This document shows positions 8,019 to 18,119 of a stretch of DNA of 38,336 nt, in pieces. Numbering within the stretch: position 1 is the stretch's first letter; each line of letters begins with the position of its first letter. Made by a program: the position numbers and the translations under genes. The notes under the pieces were generated by a model. The model searched no databases, had not been told where the DNA came from, and saw only the letters and a program-made list of their open reading frames with translations. The stretch comes from Roseateles sp. (lineage in GTDB: Bacteria > Pseudomonadota > Gammaproteobacteria > Burkholderiales > Burkholderiaceae_C): NCBI GenBank assembly GCA_015657635.1, contig JACDQM010000130.1, positions 1 through 38,336 on the forward strand, written 5' to 3'.

Positions 8019-9298
8019 ATGCTTCAACAGATCATTGATCGCCGCCTCTCGGGCAAGAACAAGTCCGTCGGCAACCGCGAGCGCTTCCTGCGCCGCCACA
8101 AGGAGCAGATCCGCGAGGCCGTGAAGCGCGCGGTCGACGGCCGTGGCATCCGCGACATGGAACGCGGCGAGGATGTGCACATCCCGAAGAAGGACTTGAG
8201 CGAGCCGGTCTTCGGCCATGGCGATGGCGGTGTGCGCGAGGTGGTGCGGCCCGGCAATACCGAGCACATGAAGGGCGACCGCGTGCCCAAGCCCAAGGGC
8301 GGCGGGCAAGGCCAGGGTGGCGGCCAAGCCAGCGATTCCGGCGAGGGCGAGGACGACTTCGTCTTCCACCTCAGCAAGGAAGAGTTCATGCAGGTCTTTT
8401 TCGACGACCTGGCCCTGCCCAATCTCGCGCGCACCACGCTGGCCGACACGCCCGAGTGGAAGAGCCACCGCGCCGGCTTTGTCAGCGACGGCACGCCGAC
8501 CAATCTGCATGTGGTGCGCTCGATGCGCGGCGCTTTAGGCAGGCGCATCGCGCTGGGCATGGACAAGCGCCGTGAGCTGCACGAGCTGGAAGAGCGCCTG
8601 AACGTGCTCAAGCGCGAAGACAGCCACAAGCCCGAGGCTGAGGCGCTGATCAAGGAGACCGAGGCGCGCATCGCCGAGCTGAAGCGCCGCCTGGGCGCGA
8701 TCCCCTTCCTCGACCCGATCGACCTGCGTTTTCGCAACCGCGTGCGCGTGCCGGTGCCGACCACGCGCGCGGTGATGTTCTGCCTGATGGATGTCAGCGG
8801 CTCGATGGACGAGGCGCGCAAGGACCTGGCCAAGCGCTTCTTCATCCTGCTCTACCTCTTCCTCACCCGCCACTACGAAAAGATCGAGGTGGTCTTCATC
8901 CGCCATCACACGCAGGCGCAGGAAGTGGACGAACAGAACTTCTTCCACGCCACCGAGACCGGCGGCACCGTGGTGTCCTCAGCCCTGGTGCTGATGGAGG
9001 AGATCATCCGCGAGCGCTACTCGCCGAGCGAGTGGAACATCTACGGTGCCCAGGCCAGCGACGGCGACAACTGGCACCACGACAGCGGCCGCTGCCGCGA
9101 GTTGCTGGCGGACAAGATCCTGCCGCTGTGCCGCTATTTCGCCTACGTGCAGGTGGCCGAGGCCGAGCAGAACCTGTGGGAGGAATACGCCAAGCTGGCC
9201 GACGAAGTGCCGCAGTTCGCGATGCGCAAGGCGGTCAGGCCTCGCAGATCTACCCCGTGTTCCGCGAGCTGTTCAAGAAGGAAGGGGCCAAGGCATGA
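8019..9298 (+). CDS. yeaH: YeaH family protein (DUF444, von Willebrand A-like), frame broken near the C-terminus
   Basis: DUF444 protein, partner of PrkA. A basic N-terminus (RRLSGKNKSVGNRERFLRRH) precedes a Gly/Gln-rich linker (GGGQGQGGGQ) and a VWA-like domain with the metal-site signature MDVSGSMDE at about residues 254-262. As written the frame runs out of homology after FAMRKAV; adding one base at 9234-9236 restores QASQIYPVFRELFKKEGAKA and the stop at 9296-9298. The corrected length, 426-427 residues, equals that of E. coli YeaH, so an error in the sequence is the likely cause. The corrected stop overlaps the spoVR start (ATGA), which also supports the correction. Confidence 0.9.
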
Positions 9299-10922
9299 CA
9301 GACACCCTGCTCAGTCAGATGATCATCAGCGCCGACAACCGCCGCGACCTGGGCATTGCCGCCGACCGGCGCGAGTACGGCGGCCGCCGCCACAAGGAGC
9401 CGCTGCAGCAGATGCGGCCGCTCAAGGAGCGCCCCGCCCAGCCCCTGCCCGCACCCAGCGACTGGACCTTCGAGCTGATCCACGACTACCACGCGGTGAT
9501 ACGCGCTACAGCTGAGCGTTATGGGCTGGACACCTATCCCAACCAGCTGGAGGTGATCACTGCCGAGCAGATGATGGATGCCTATGCATCGGTCGGCATG
9601 CCAGTGAACTACCGGCACTGGAGCTATGGCAAGGAGTTCATCGCCACCGAGCGCAACTACAAGCGTGGTCAGATGGGCCTGGCCTACGAGATCGTCATCA
9701 ACTCCGACCCCTGCATCGCCTACCTGATGGAGGAGAACACCATGGCCATGCAGGCCCTGGTAATCGCCCATGCCTGCTACGGCCACAACAGCTTCTTCAA
9801 GGGCAACTATCTGTTCCGCATGTGGACCGATGCCTCGTCCATCATCGACTACCTGGTCTATGCGAAGAACTATGTGGCCGAATGCGAGGAGCGCCACGGC
9901 CTGGACGCGGTGGAGCAGCTGCTGGACTCCTGCCACGCGCTGATGAACCACGGCGTGGACCGCTATCGCCGCCCCACCAAGCTCTCGCTGGCCGAGGAAC
10001 GCGCGCGTCAGCACGAGCGCGAGGCCTATGCCCAGCAACAGATCAACGACCTCTGGCGCACCCTGCCGCGCGCAAGGACAAGGCCGAGGACGAGAAGACG
10101 GCGCGCCGTTTCCCCGACGAACCGCAGGAGAACATCCTGTACTTCATTGAGAAGAACGCGCCGCTCTTGGAGCCCTGGCAGAGAGAAGTCGTGCGCATCG
10201 TGCGCAAGGTGGCGCAGTACTTCTATCCACAGCGCCAGACCCAGGTGATGAACGAAGGCTGGGCCACCTTCTGGCACCACCGCCTGCTCAACCAGATGTA
10301 CGACGACGGTTATCTGTCGGACGGCATGATGATCGAGTGGCTGAAGTCGCACACCAATGTGGTGGCGCAGCCGCCGATGGCGCAGCTCAACCCGTATGCA
10401 CTGGGCTTCGCGATGTACACCGACATCAAGCGCATCTGCGAGGCCCCGACTGATGAGGACCGCCGCTGGTTCCCGGACATCGCCGGCGCCCCCTGGCTGC
10501 CCACGCTGGATCACGCGATGCGCAACTTCAAGGACGAGAGCTTCATCGGCCAGTACCTGAGCCCGCGGCTGATGCGCGAGTTCCGCCTGTTCTCCATCAT
10601 CGACGACGAGGCGCAGAACGAATACGAGATCTCGGCCATCCATGACGAAGGCGGCTACCAGCATGTGCGCGAAGCGCTCTCCAAGCAGTACGACCTGAGC
10701 ACGCGCGAGCCCAATATCCAGGTCTGGAACGTCAATCTGCGCGGTGATCGTTCATTGACCCTGCGCCACACCCAGCACATGAACCGTCCGCTGCATGAGA
10801 GCTCGCAAGAGGTGCTCAAGCATGTGGCGCGGCTGTGGGGCTTCGACGTGCATCTGGAAAGCGTCAATGCGCGCGGCGACGTTGCGCAACGCTGGAGCAC
10901 ACGGGGGCCGCAGGCGCAGTGA
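9295..10922 (+). CDS. spoVR: SpoVR family protein (YcgB-like), frame broken near residue 258
   Basis: SpoVR/YcgB protein, third member of the prkA-yeaH-spoVR operon; biochemical function unknown. The start ATG at 9295 overlaps the yeaH stop. Hallmarks: WTFELIHDYHAVIRATAERYGLDTYPNQ is split here by line only; also MPVNYRHWSYGKEF, IAHACYGHNSFFKGNYLF and VMNEGWATFWHHRLL (a metal-ligand-like His/Glu set). After RTLPR the frame is lost; one extra base at 10069-10073 gives KDKAEDEKTARRFPDEPQEN and the rest of the protein to 10922, 542-543 residues in all. Typical family length is about 510. Read as one full-length gene with a sequence error. Confidence 0.9.
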
Positions 10923-10952
10923 GCCTTCGAGGCGCCCAGACCATCCCGCTGC

Positions 10953-10978
10953 AAGGCCCCCGCATCCACGGGGGCCTT
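10953..10978 (+). terminator. Likely terminator after spoVR
   Basis: Perfect 10-bp stem AAGGCCCCCG / CGGGGGCCTT with a six-base loop, 30 bp after the spoVR stop. The following tract (GAGCTTTCT) is only weakly T-rich, so efficiency is uncertain. Confidence 0.65.
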
Positions 10979-11046
10979 GAGCTTTCTGCGCGTCGTTTGC
11001 GGCGTAGGCAGGCAGGACCCACTCACTTCATGCGAGGACTACTGCC

Positions 11047-11880
11047 ATGCCGCCCTGCTTGCCCGAGCCAAAACACACTGCCAGAACGGCGCACAAGATC
11101 CGACGCCTGCTGCTCGCCTTGGGCAGCGCTGCGGCCCTGCACAGCCTGCCCGCCGCCGCCGCACCGATGACACTGCACATCGAAGGCTTGTTCACCGCCA
11201 CCAACAGCCAGGCCACCCGCAACAGCGCCAGCGCCAACGCACTGGCCCATGTAGTCAATGGCACGTCAAGCTGGAACGACCTGGCCAATATCGCGCTGAG
11301 CCTGGAGCTGGACTACGACGGCGTTCTCAGCAGTCGCGCGCCCGCCGTCAACACCTGGGTCTGGAGCTACGCGCAGATCAGCGGGCTGCGCATCCAGCTC
11401 GGCAACGCGCAGTTTTCGACAAGGGCTGCGGCCGGAAGCTCGCTCGGCGAAGTCATCGTCGGCACCACCTCGACGGCCACGGCGCCCGAGCTGAGCAGCG
11501 GCTTGCTGCTGAACCTGGGCCAACCCTGGTCGCGCAGCGGCTCGCCGCCTGCCTACAGCTTTGCCGGCGCCACACCGCAAACTTCGGGCAACGGCCTCTA
11601 CGAGCACTACTTCCGCACCCTTTACGATTTCTCTGCCGGCAATCGCGTGCTGGACCTCTGGAGCGTCCTGGCTGCGACCGACGCGCTCAGCGGCGGTCTG
11701 CCCACGGGTCGCTGGGGCTTGAACAGCTTCAGCGTCGAACCCATGCAGGACGATACGCCACCCAACCCAGGCCCGCTTACACCGCCGGGTGGCAGCGTTC
11801 CCGAACCTGGATCCCTGGCGCTGGCCGGCCTGGCCCTCTTCGGCCTGCTGGCGGCACGCCAGCGCCGGGCTCAGGCCTGA
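11047..11880 (+). CDS. PEP-CTERM sorting domain exported protein
   Basis: 277 residues. An N-terminal signal peptide (KIRRLLLALGSAAALHSLPAAAA, here from about residue 17) and a C-terminal PEP-CTERM tail: VPEPGS, a hydrophobic helix LALAGLALFGLL and the basic end AARQRRAQA. Such proteins are processed by an exosortase/EpsH system and released to the surface or extracellular matrix. No exosortase is in this window. The middle part is Ser/Thr/Asn-rich and beta-like; I do not recognise a domain. ATG 11047 follows a GAGGA box. Its stop overlaps the convergent FAD oxidase stop in the palindrome TCAGGCCTGA. Confidence 0.88.
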   Translation: MPPCLPEPKHTARTAHKIRRLLLALGSAAALHSLPAAAAPMTLHIEGLFTATNSQATRNSASANALAHVVNGTSSWNDLANIALSLELDYDGVLSSRAPAVNTWVWSYAQISGLRIQLGNAQFSTRAAAGSSLGEVIVGTTSTATAPELSSGLLLNLGQPWSRSGSPPAYSFAGATPQTSGNGLYEHYFRTLYDFSAGNRVLDLWSVLAATDALSGGLPTGRWGLNSFSVEPMQDDTPPNPGPLTPPGGSVPEPGSLALAGLALFGLLAARQRRAQA

Positions 11881-13291
11881 AAGATCTTGCCCGGGTTCAT
11901 GATGTTCTTCGGGTCCAGCGCGGCTTTCAGCTGACGCATCAGCTGCACCGCGCCGGCACCGGCCTCGTCGACCAGGAAGCCCTGCTTGTGCAGGCCGATG
12001 CCATGCTCGCCGGTGCAGGTGCCTTCCAGGCGCAGCGCGCGCTGCACCATCTGCGCCGACAGGCGCTCAGCCGTATCGCGCTCGGCGGGCACATTCGGGT
12101 CGATCAGATAGCCGAGGTGGAAGTTGCCGTCGCCCACATGGCCGACGATGAAGTAGGGCAGGCCCGCCTCCTCAACCTCGCGCACCGATTCGTTGATGCT
12201 TTCGGCCAGGCGAGAGATCGGCACACAGGTGTCGGTGGTCACGCAGCGGCAGCCGGGCTTGGTCTGCAGCGCCGACAGATAGGCGTGGTGGCGCGCGGTC
12301 CAAAGCTTGGTGCGCGCCTCGGGTGTGGTGGCCCACTCGAAATCCTCGCCACCGAATTCGCGCGCAATCTCCTGCACGGTTTCAGCCTGCTCGGCCACGC
12401 TGGCGTCGGAGCCGTGGAACTCCATCAGCAGCATCGGTGCCTCGCGCAAGCCCAGCTTGTCGTGCAGATTCACCGCACGGATCGCATGCGCGTCCAGCAG
12501 TTCGCAGCGCGCGATCGGCACCCCCATCTGGATGATCTGGATGGTGGTCTGCACCGCCGCATCGATGCTGGGGAAGAAGCAGACTGCGCCGACACGGCTT
12601 CGGGCAAGGGATAGATGCGCAGCGTCACCTCGGTGATCACGCCCAGCGTGCCTTCGCTGCCGATGAACAGGCGCGTCAGGTCGTAGCCGGCGCTGCTCTT
12701 GCGCGCCCGCGATCCGGTGTGCACCAACTCGCCCGTCGCGGTGACCACGCTCAGGCCCAGCACCGCCTCGCGCATGGTGCCGTAGCGCACCGCGTTCGTG
12801 CCGCTGGCGCGCGTGGCGGCCATGCCACCGAGCGAGGCGTCGGCGCCCGGATCGATGGGAAAGAACAGGCCCGCGTGGCGGATCTCGGCGTTGAGCTGGT
12901 TGCGTGTCACGCCGGCCTGCACCGTCACCGTCAGGTCCTCGGCGTTGACGCGCAGGATCTTGTTCATGCGCGACACATCCAGGCTAACGCCCCCCTGCAC
13001 CGCCAGCAGATGGCCTTCCAGCGAGGAGCCGGCGCCATAGGGGATCACCGGCACGCTGTGCTCGTGCGCCAAGGTCAGCACCGCAGCCACGTCTTCGTTG
13101 CTCTCGGCGTAGACCACGCAGTCCGGCGGGTCCACATCAAAGGGCGACTCGTCGCGGCCATGCTGCTGGCGCACCGCCAGCGCGGTGCTCAGGCGCGCGC
13201 CGAAACGTTCGCGCAGCGCGTCCAGCATGGCCTCGGGCACAGGGCGCCTGCGGGCCTTCAGCAAGGCATCGAGATCGTGGGGGGCATTCAT
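11871..13291 (-). CDS. FAD-binding oxidase, D-lactate dehydrogenase (cytochrome)/glycolate oxidase type; frame broken mid-gene
   Basis: FAD-linked 2-hydroxyacid dehydrogenase of the LDHD/GlcD family, about 474 residues when corrected. The N-terminal PCMH-type FAD domain shows VPVIPYGAGSSLEGH, PGADASLGGMAATRASGTNA and IGSEGTLGVITEVTLRI. The C-terminal domain shows GHVGDGNFHLGYL, GTCTGEHGIGLHKQ (metal and substrate region) and the end ALDPKNIMNPGKIF. The two halves lie in different frames; one added base at 12586-12589 joins LPEAVSA to AVCFFPSIDAAVQ seamlessly. I start at ATG 13291 (MNAPHDLDALLK). D-lactate is the likeliest substrate, oxidised to pyruvate with electrons passed to the respiratory chain; other 2-hydroxyacids are possible. 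Confidence 0.87.
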
Positions 13292-13483
13292 CGCGGGGCT
13301 CCTCGCCGCCAAGGCTGGCGGACCCGCTGATTCTAGAAAGACTGCAGCCAGCGCTGTGCGAGCAGCGTTGCCGGTGTGGCGATGCTTCACTCAAAAGAAA
13401 GGGCTCGTTGCGCGTTGGATCGTGACCGATCTGAATTCAGGTCCGGCTTGTGCATAGTCCGCAGGAGAGCAGGCAGGCCTGCT

Positions 13484-13530
13484 GCTCCGTGTCCCCCGGA
13501 CGCTACGCGTCCTCCTCCTTTTACCTGCGT
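13484..13530 (-). repeat. REP-like palindromic unit, left copy
   Basis: Read on the minus strand: AGGTAAAAGGAGGAGG, then hairpin GGACGC-GTA-GCGTCC, then GGGGGACACGGAGC. The same flanks occur in inverted orientation at 13622-13669 around a different hairpin. No coding capacity that I believe. Lies in the 521-bp gap between the FAD oxidase and the acylase; the remainder of the gap (13292-13483, 13694-13768) shows nothing I can assign beyond the acylase terminator. Confidence 0.75.
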
Positions 13531-13597
13531 ATCAGGCCCGCCCACCCTCCTGCTTGTAGCGCTTGCCGCGTGCCGCGAACCCTACGACCTCTGCTGA

Positions 13598-13693
13598 GCC
13601 GGGGTGCGGCGGCGTGCGCTTGCGTAGGTAAAAGGAGGAGGGCCGCTTGCGGCCCGGGGGACACGGAGCAAGCGCACGCCGCCGCATCCCGGC
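13598..13693 (+). repeat. REP-like palindromic unit, right copy, inside a 26-bp inverted repeat
   Basis: The unit at 13622-13669 reads AGGTAAAAGGAGGAGG, hairpin GGGCCGC-TT-GCGGCCC, GGGGGACACGGAGC: same flanks as the left copy but a different, still perfectly paired, central stem. It is itself framed by 26-bp inverted arms, 13598-13623 and 13668-13693, with a single mismatch. The whole can fold as a long nested hairpin. Two inverted units side by side resemble the BIME arrangement of REP sequences. Confidence 0.75.
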
Positions 13694-13761
13694 GCCGCCC
13701 GAACCTCGAACATGAAACCAAGTCGCCGCTGGAGGATCACGATCAGTCGCTCAAAGAACCA

Positions 13762-13790
13762 ATGAAAAGGGCCGGCAATTGCCGGCCCCT
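13762..13790 (-). terminator. Intrinsic terminator of the acylase gene
   Basis: Perfect 20-bp palindrome GGGCCGGCAATTGCCGGCCC at 13769-13788; on the minus strand it is followed by TTTT. It lies 24 bp beyond the acylase stop. Confidence 0.8.
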
Positions 13791-13812
13791 GTTCAACCCT
13801 GCAAGCTGTGCA

Positions 13813-16283
13813 TCACTCGCTGAGCATCATGCTGCGGTAGTTCGGGTCCGCCTTGATGTCGGCTTCGCTGAAAGGCAGCTTGGCCCACTTGGCGCCCTTC
13901 AGGAAGATGTCGGAGTAGAGCTTGGTCTGGTCCGAGAAGTTGGCGGACAGCAGGTGGCTGCTCTGCGAGTAGGTCAGGATGCCCTCGGCCACCGGGCCGT
14001 TGGCGTCGAAGGTGACGAACTGCATATAGCTGTTGCCATAGACCGGATCGCCATACAGGCCGGCGCTCAGGTTGCCGCGCACATTGTTGAAGGTGTAGCG
14101 GCGCCCGGGAAGGGCAGTGGCGCGCTGTCACGCACGACCACCTGCTTGCGGGCATTGACCTCCTCCAGCGCAAACTTGTTGGCGTTGAACCACTGCACCG
14201 CATCCGCCAGCAGCGTCACCGCCTTGGTATCGGCCGTGTTGTAGCCACGTGGCGTGTTGACCGGATCGGCCGGGTCGTAGACCACGCGCCACAGGCTGGC
14301 GTCCTTCATCTCGCCGGACAGTTCATAGAACTTGCGGAACAGCAGTGAGCCCGGATCGACCATGCCTTCGGTCTTCTTCCAGATCGACAGCACTCCGCAG
14401 GCCTTGCTGAGATCGGTGACCACACCCTTGCTGTCAATGCCCATCAGGATGCCGCCGCTGCAGCGCGCCGCCAGGAACTCGTCCAGCCACAGCTCGGCCT
14501 TGAGGAAGCGGCTCTTGGCATAGACCTGCTGCAGATTGGCCAGCGTGAAGCCGGTGCCGGGCAGGCCATCGGTGCCCTTCATGCGGTCCAGCACCTGGAC
14601 GATGCCGGTGCGGGTGCGCTCGCCCTGCTCGCGCCCTTCGGCCACCGGGCCGGTGGCGATGATCTTCGGATAGCCGGCCAGGCGCACCTTGTCGTTGGGC
14701 AGCCAGTGGCTGTCGTTGGCGTTGACGATGTAGTCGTCGCGCAGCACGAAGGGGCGCTGGCTGCTGGGGATGGCGCCGTTCCAGTTGCAGCTGGCCTTGC
14801 TGCCGTCCATCAGCACCAGGCCGCGCGTGGCCAGCAGGAACTGGCCGGTCGGGCTGTTGACGCAGCTGGCCAGCTGGGCATCGCTGACATTGGCCGCCAC
14901 CGAATAGTTGGCATAGAGCGCCTTGCCGCTCTTGTCGGCCGCCATGGTGTTGACCCAGGGCATCGCGTTATGCGTGGCCAGCGACTCGCGCAGGCTCTCT
15001 GCGCTGGTGGACTTGCCGTTCAGCAAGGCCTGGTCGAGCAGCTTGTAGTTCGTGTAGTTGGCATCGCGGATGGCAAAGGCTGCACCGGCCGTCCAGCCGA
15101 AGGTGGCGCCGTCGCTCAGCAGCGGGCCGAAGTCGGTGCCGTACAGGGTGCGCTGGTGCGTCTTCACGCTGCCGTCGGGCTGCAGAGCGTCGACGCTGAG
15201 CGCCGTCTTCGTCATCGCCTTGAACGCGCCGTCGACCTGGTAGCGCGTCGGGTCAGCCGGGTCCAGCTTGAGCTGGAACAGCGTGAAGCGGTTGTCGGTC
15301 GAGAAGGTGTGCGTCCAGGCCACATCCTTGTTGAAACCGATCAGCGGCACCAGCGTGCCCAGCAGCGTGGAGCCGAACACGTCGTACTTGCCGGGAATGG
15401 TGATGTGCAGCTTGTGCAGACGCAGCGCGCCCCACCACGGGAAGTGCGGGTTGCCCAGCACGATGCCGGCGCCGCTCTGCGTCACGCCCTTGCCCAGGCC
15501 GTAGCCGTTAGAGCCGATCGCATGCTCAAACAGCGCATTGGTACCCTGCACCAGCGGGCTGTTCAGCACTGCCAGCTGGGTGCTCGGGCGCTTGAGCGCC
15601 TTGGCGCTCAGCGCGGCCACATTCGTCGCACCCGCAGGCTTCGGGCCAGGTGGTTGGGCCACGCCGATCGAGTTGATGAACTGCAGCGAGCTGCCCGCCA
15701 TCGCCGCCTGGCTGAAGCGCCAATAGGCCTCGTCCTCAGTCATCGGCGTGACCCAGGCCGCACCCTTGCACTCGGTGGGCAGACCGTTGACGCCCTTGTC
15801 GCGCAGATAGCGGTTGTAGCCCGCGACGAAGCCGCTGACCATGTCGCGCACATCGGGGCCGGTGGCAGCCTTCATCGATTGCGCCAGTGCCGGCGTCATC
15901 AGCAGCTTGTAGAAGAAGTCGGACGACAGATTGGGCGTGAAGTCGCCGAACTGGCCCAGATAGGTGATGGGCACGCCCTTGGCATCCACATCACCGAAGA
16001 AGCGCGAGCGCTGGCCGCGCAGCGTCACCAGCTCCTGCGCGAACAGGCAGACATGGTCGTTGGCAAAGGCGTAACCGTAGCCGTAGCCGGCGCCCTTGAA
16101 GTCATCAGCCTTGACGTGTGGCACGCCGTAGCTGGTGTAGCGGATCTCGGCCGAGTAGGTGGGCGGCGCCGGCGTGGCGGGTGTGCCCGTCGCGGAATCG
16201 CCGCCGCCGCAGGCGCTCAGCATCAGGCTGCCCGCCAGCAGCGCGGCAACAGGGGTCATGGAATGGGGAATGCGCAGCGGCAT
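13813..16283 (-). CDS. Penicillin-acylase family lipoprotein (AHL acylase/aculeacin A acylase-like); frame broken near the C-terminus
   Basis: Ntn-hydrolase precursor of about 823 residues. The signal peptide ends in the lipobox SLMLSAC-GGG (Cys about residue 25), so it should be membrane-anchored facing the periplasm. The self-cleavage site is visible: GSNGYGLGKG with nucleophile Ser258 (codon 15510-15512), followed by IVLGNPHFPWWG, the form seen in PvdQ/aculeacin-type acylases rather than penicillin G acylase. This gives an alpha chain of roughly 230 and a beta chain of about 565 residues. After LPFPG the frame is lost; one base added near 14100-14104 gives RRYTFNNVRGNL and continues to the stop at 13813. 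Start ATG 16283 has AAGGAGA upstream. Probable activity: hydrolysis of acyl amides such as N-acyl-homoserine lactones; substrate unproven. Confidence 0.88.
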
Positions 16284-16425
16284 CGTTGTCTCCTTCATTG
16301 ATTCTTGTGTTTTTCGCAGCACAGCACGTGGGTTAGCACGACTAAGCTAGCGATGACTAGCAGGCTATCATCAAACGCTCAGGTCACGACTGCTGACCTA
16401 CCCTCGAACATCCGGAGATAAGCCC
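16284..16425. promoter_or_regulatory. Divergent promoter region, acylase / FadL, with an inverted repeat
   Basis: 142 bp between two divergent genes. It contains GCTAG-CGATGA-CTAGC (16346-16361) and neighbouring TTAGC/GCTAT elements that could form a shared operator. No confident -35/-10 pair was found on either strand. Confidence 0.35.
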
Positions 16426-17931
16426 TTGAAGAGCCCTGTCGTTAACCCCTTGCTGCTCGCCCTGCTGGGTGTCCTGTGTGCCCCGCTGGCTCAAGCCTCG
16501 GGCTACCACTTCGGCTCCCAGTCCGCCTCTGCCCAAGGCACGGCCAATGCTAACGCCGCCGAGGCGTCGGACGCGTCGGTGCTGTTCTACAACCCGGCCG
16601 GCCTGAGCCGTCTGGAAGGCACACAGGCCAGCGGCGTGCTGAACCTGGTGCTGCCCAAGGGTCGCTTCACCGATGGCGGCAGCTTCACCCAGTTCCGCCT
16701 GCCCACGCGCGGCGGTGCCGCCGGTGATTTCGTCGAGCCGGCTGCCGTGCCGCACGCCTACCTGAGCCACCGCTACAACGAGCGCCTCACGGCCGGCGTG
16801 GGCATCTTCGTGCCCTTCGGCTCCAAGAGCGAATACGACAGCAACTGGACCGGCCGCTACAACGGCATCAGCACCGAGCTGAAGACCCTGACGATCAATC
16901 CCTCGCTGGCCTACAAGCTGAGCAACACCCTCAGCCTGGGCGCCGGTGTGAGCGCGCAGCACATCGAGGGCAAGCTGGCCAAGGGGGCCGACTTCGGCTC
17001 CGGCGCCATGGCCTCGATCATCGAAGCCCAGGTGCGTGCCAACGCCATCCCCGGCGTGCCCGCCGAGATCATCCGCAATGCGGTGATCAACCAGCTGGGC
17101 GGGCTGATCAAGACCGTCTCCGGCAACCCGAGCTACTCCGGCCGCGTCGATGTCGAAGGCAAGGACTGGGGCGTGGGCTTCAACCTGGGCCTGATGTACA
17201 GCCCGGATGACAGCACCCGCTTCAGCATCGCCTACCGCTCGGCCGTAAAGCACACGCTGACCGGCGACGCCCAGTGGCAGGTGCAGACCGCTGCCGCCAA
17301 CCTGGCCGGCCTGCTCAATGCGGCACTGCCTGGCGCCGGCAGCCAGGTGCAAGCCCAGCTGCTGGGCGCCTACACCAACAGCGCGGCCAAGCTCAGCGTC
17401 AAGACGCCGGAGTCGCTGTCCTTCTCCTTCTACAAGAAGCACGACGCCCGTACCGCCGTGATGGGCGATGTGACGCTGACCCGCCACTCGCGCTTCAAGG
17501 AGCTGCGCGTGGACTTCGCCAACAACCTGCCCGACTCGGTGACGCCTCAGGGCTGGACCGACACGGTGCGCGCCTCGCTGGGCGTCTCGCACCAGTGGAC
17601 CGATGCGTTGCAGCTGCGCGGCGGCGTGGCCTATGACCAGTCGCCGGTGACCCAGGCCACGCGCACCTCGTCAATCCCTGACGGCGACCGCAGCTGGCTG
17701 TCGGCCGGCCTGAACTGGAAGCTGGACAACAAGCGCTCGCTCGACTTCGCGCTGAGCTACATCCATGTGGCCGCAGGCGAGATCAACGCTTTCGACAACG
17801 GTGGCCAGACCAATGCAGTCGGCTCCGCCGTCTGCAACCCGGCCGGCAACACCTCCAGCTGCGCCACCGTGGTCGGCCGCTACAAGCTGAACTCGGCGCT
17901 GCTCGGCGTGCAGTACAACCACCGCTTCTGA
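16426..17931 (+). CDS. OmpP1/FadL/TodX family outer membrane porin
   Basis: 501-residue outer membrane transporter for long-chain fatty acids or other hydrophobic compounds. Signal peptide LLLALLGVLCAPLAQA, then the mature N-terminus SGYHFGSQSASAQGTANANA and ASVLFYNPAGLSRLEG, the conserved FadL hatch NPAG motif. Repeated amphipathic strands follow, and it ends in VQYNHRF with C-terminal Phe, the outer-membrane assembly signal. Starts with TTG at 16426, eight bases after GGAG; no better ATG exists in frame before the signal peptide. Its divergent arrangement with a lipid-amide acylase suggests, but does not prove, uptake of released acyl chains. Confidence 0.92.
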   Translation: MKSPVVNPLLLALLGVLCAPLAQASGYHFGSQSASAQGTANANAAEASDASVLFYNPAGLSRLEGTQASGVLNLVLPKGRFTDGGSFTQFRLPTRGGAAGDFVEPAAVPHAYLSHRYNERLTAGVGIFVPFGSKSEYDSNWTGRYNGISTELKTLTINPSLAYKLSNTLSLGAGVSAQHIEGKLAKGADFGSGAMASIIEAQVRANAIPGVPAEIIRNAVINQLGGLIKTVSGNPSYSGRVDVEGKDWGVGFNLGLMYSPDDSTRFSIAYRSAVKHTLTGDAQWQVQTAAANLAGLLNAALPGAGSQVQAQLLGAYTNSAAKLSVKTPESLSFSFYKKHDARTAVMGDVTLTRHSRFKELRVDFANNLPDSVTPQGWTDTVRASLGVSHQWTDALQLRGGVAYDQSPVTQATRTSSIPDGDRSWLSAGLNWKLDNKRSLDFALSYIHVAAGEINAFDNGGQTNAVGSAVCNPAGNTSSCATVVGRYKLNSALLGVQYNHRF

Positions 17932-17978
17932 GCCAGGACCGAGACCCGTGCCTGCGCGCGGGTCGACGCCTGGTGAAG

Positions 17979-18004
17979 GCCCTTGCGCCTGCAAGCGCAA
18001 GGGC
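17979..18004 (+). terminator. Hairpin after fadL-like gene
   Basis: Perfect 10-bp stem GCCCTTGCGC / GCGCAAGGGC with a 6-base loop. A second imperfect hairpin (GACCCG...CGGGTC) lies just upstream. No T tract follows, so termination is plausible but weak. Confidence 0.5.
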
Positions 18005-18119
18005 TGAAGCGGGCCCGCGACTCGCCTGCGTCTCCTGTCTTTGATCCGGCTCCTTGCCCCCCGTCGCCGACGGTGAGAGCATGGAGCCGGTTTCACATCA
18101 ACGACGGGGAGCGTTCACC

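Noticed and set aside
13450..14244. Open frame across the REP-like element
   Set aside because: It runs through the palindromes and the acylase terminator into antisense acylase sequence; no protein-like content.
14706..16301. Long open frame antisense to the acylase
   Set aside because: Typical high-GC shadow frame: Arg/Ala/Gln/Val-rich with no motif. The opposite strand has clear acylase motifs. Similar antisense frames over argC, prkA, the helicase and mnmG/rsmG were dropped for the same reason.
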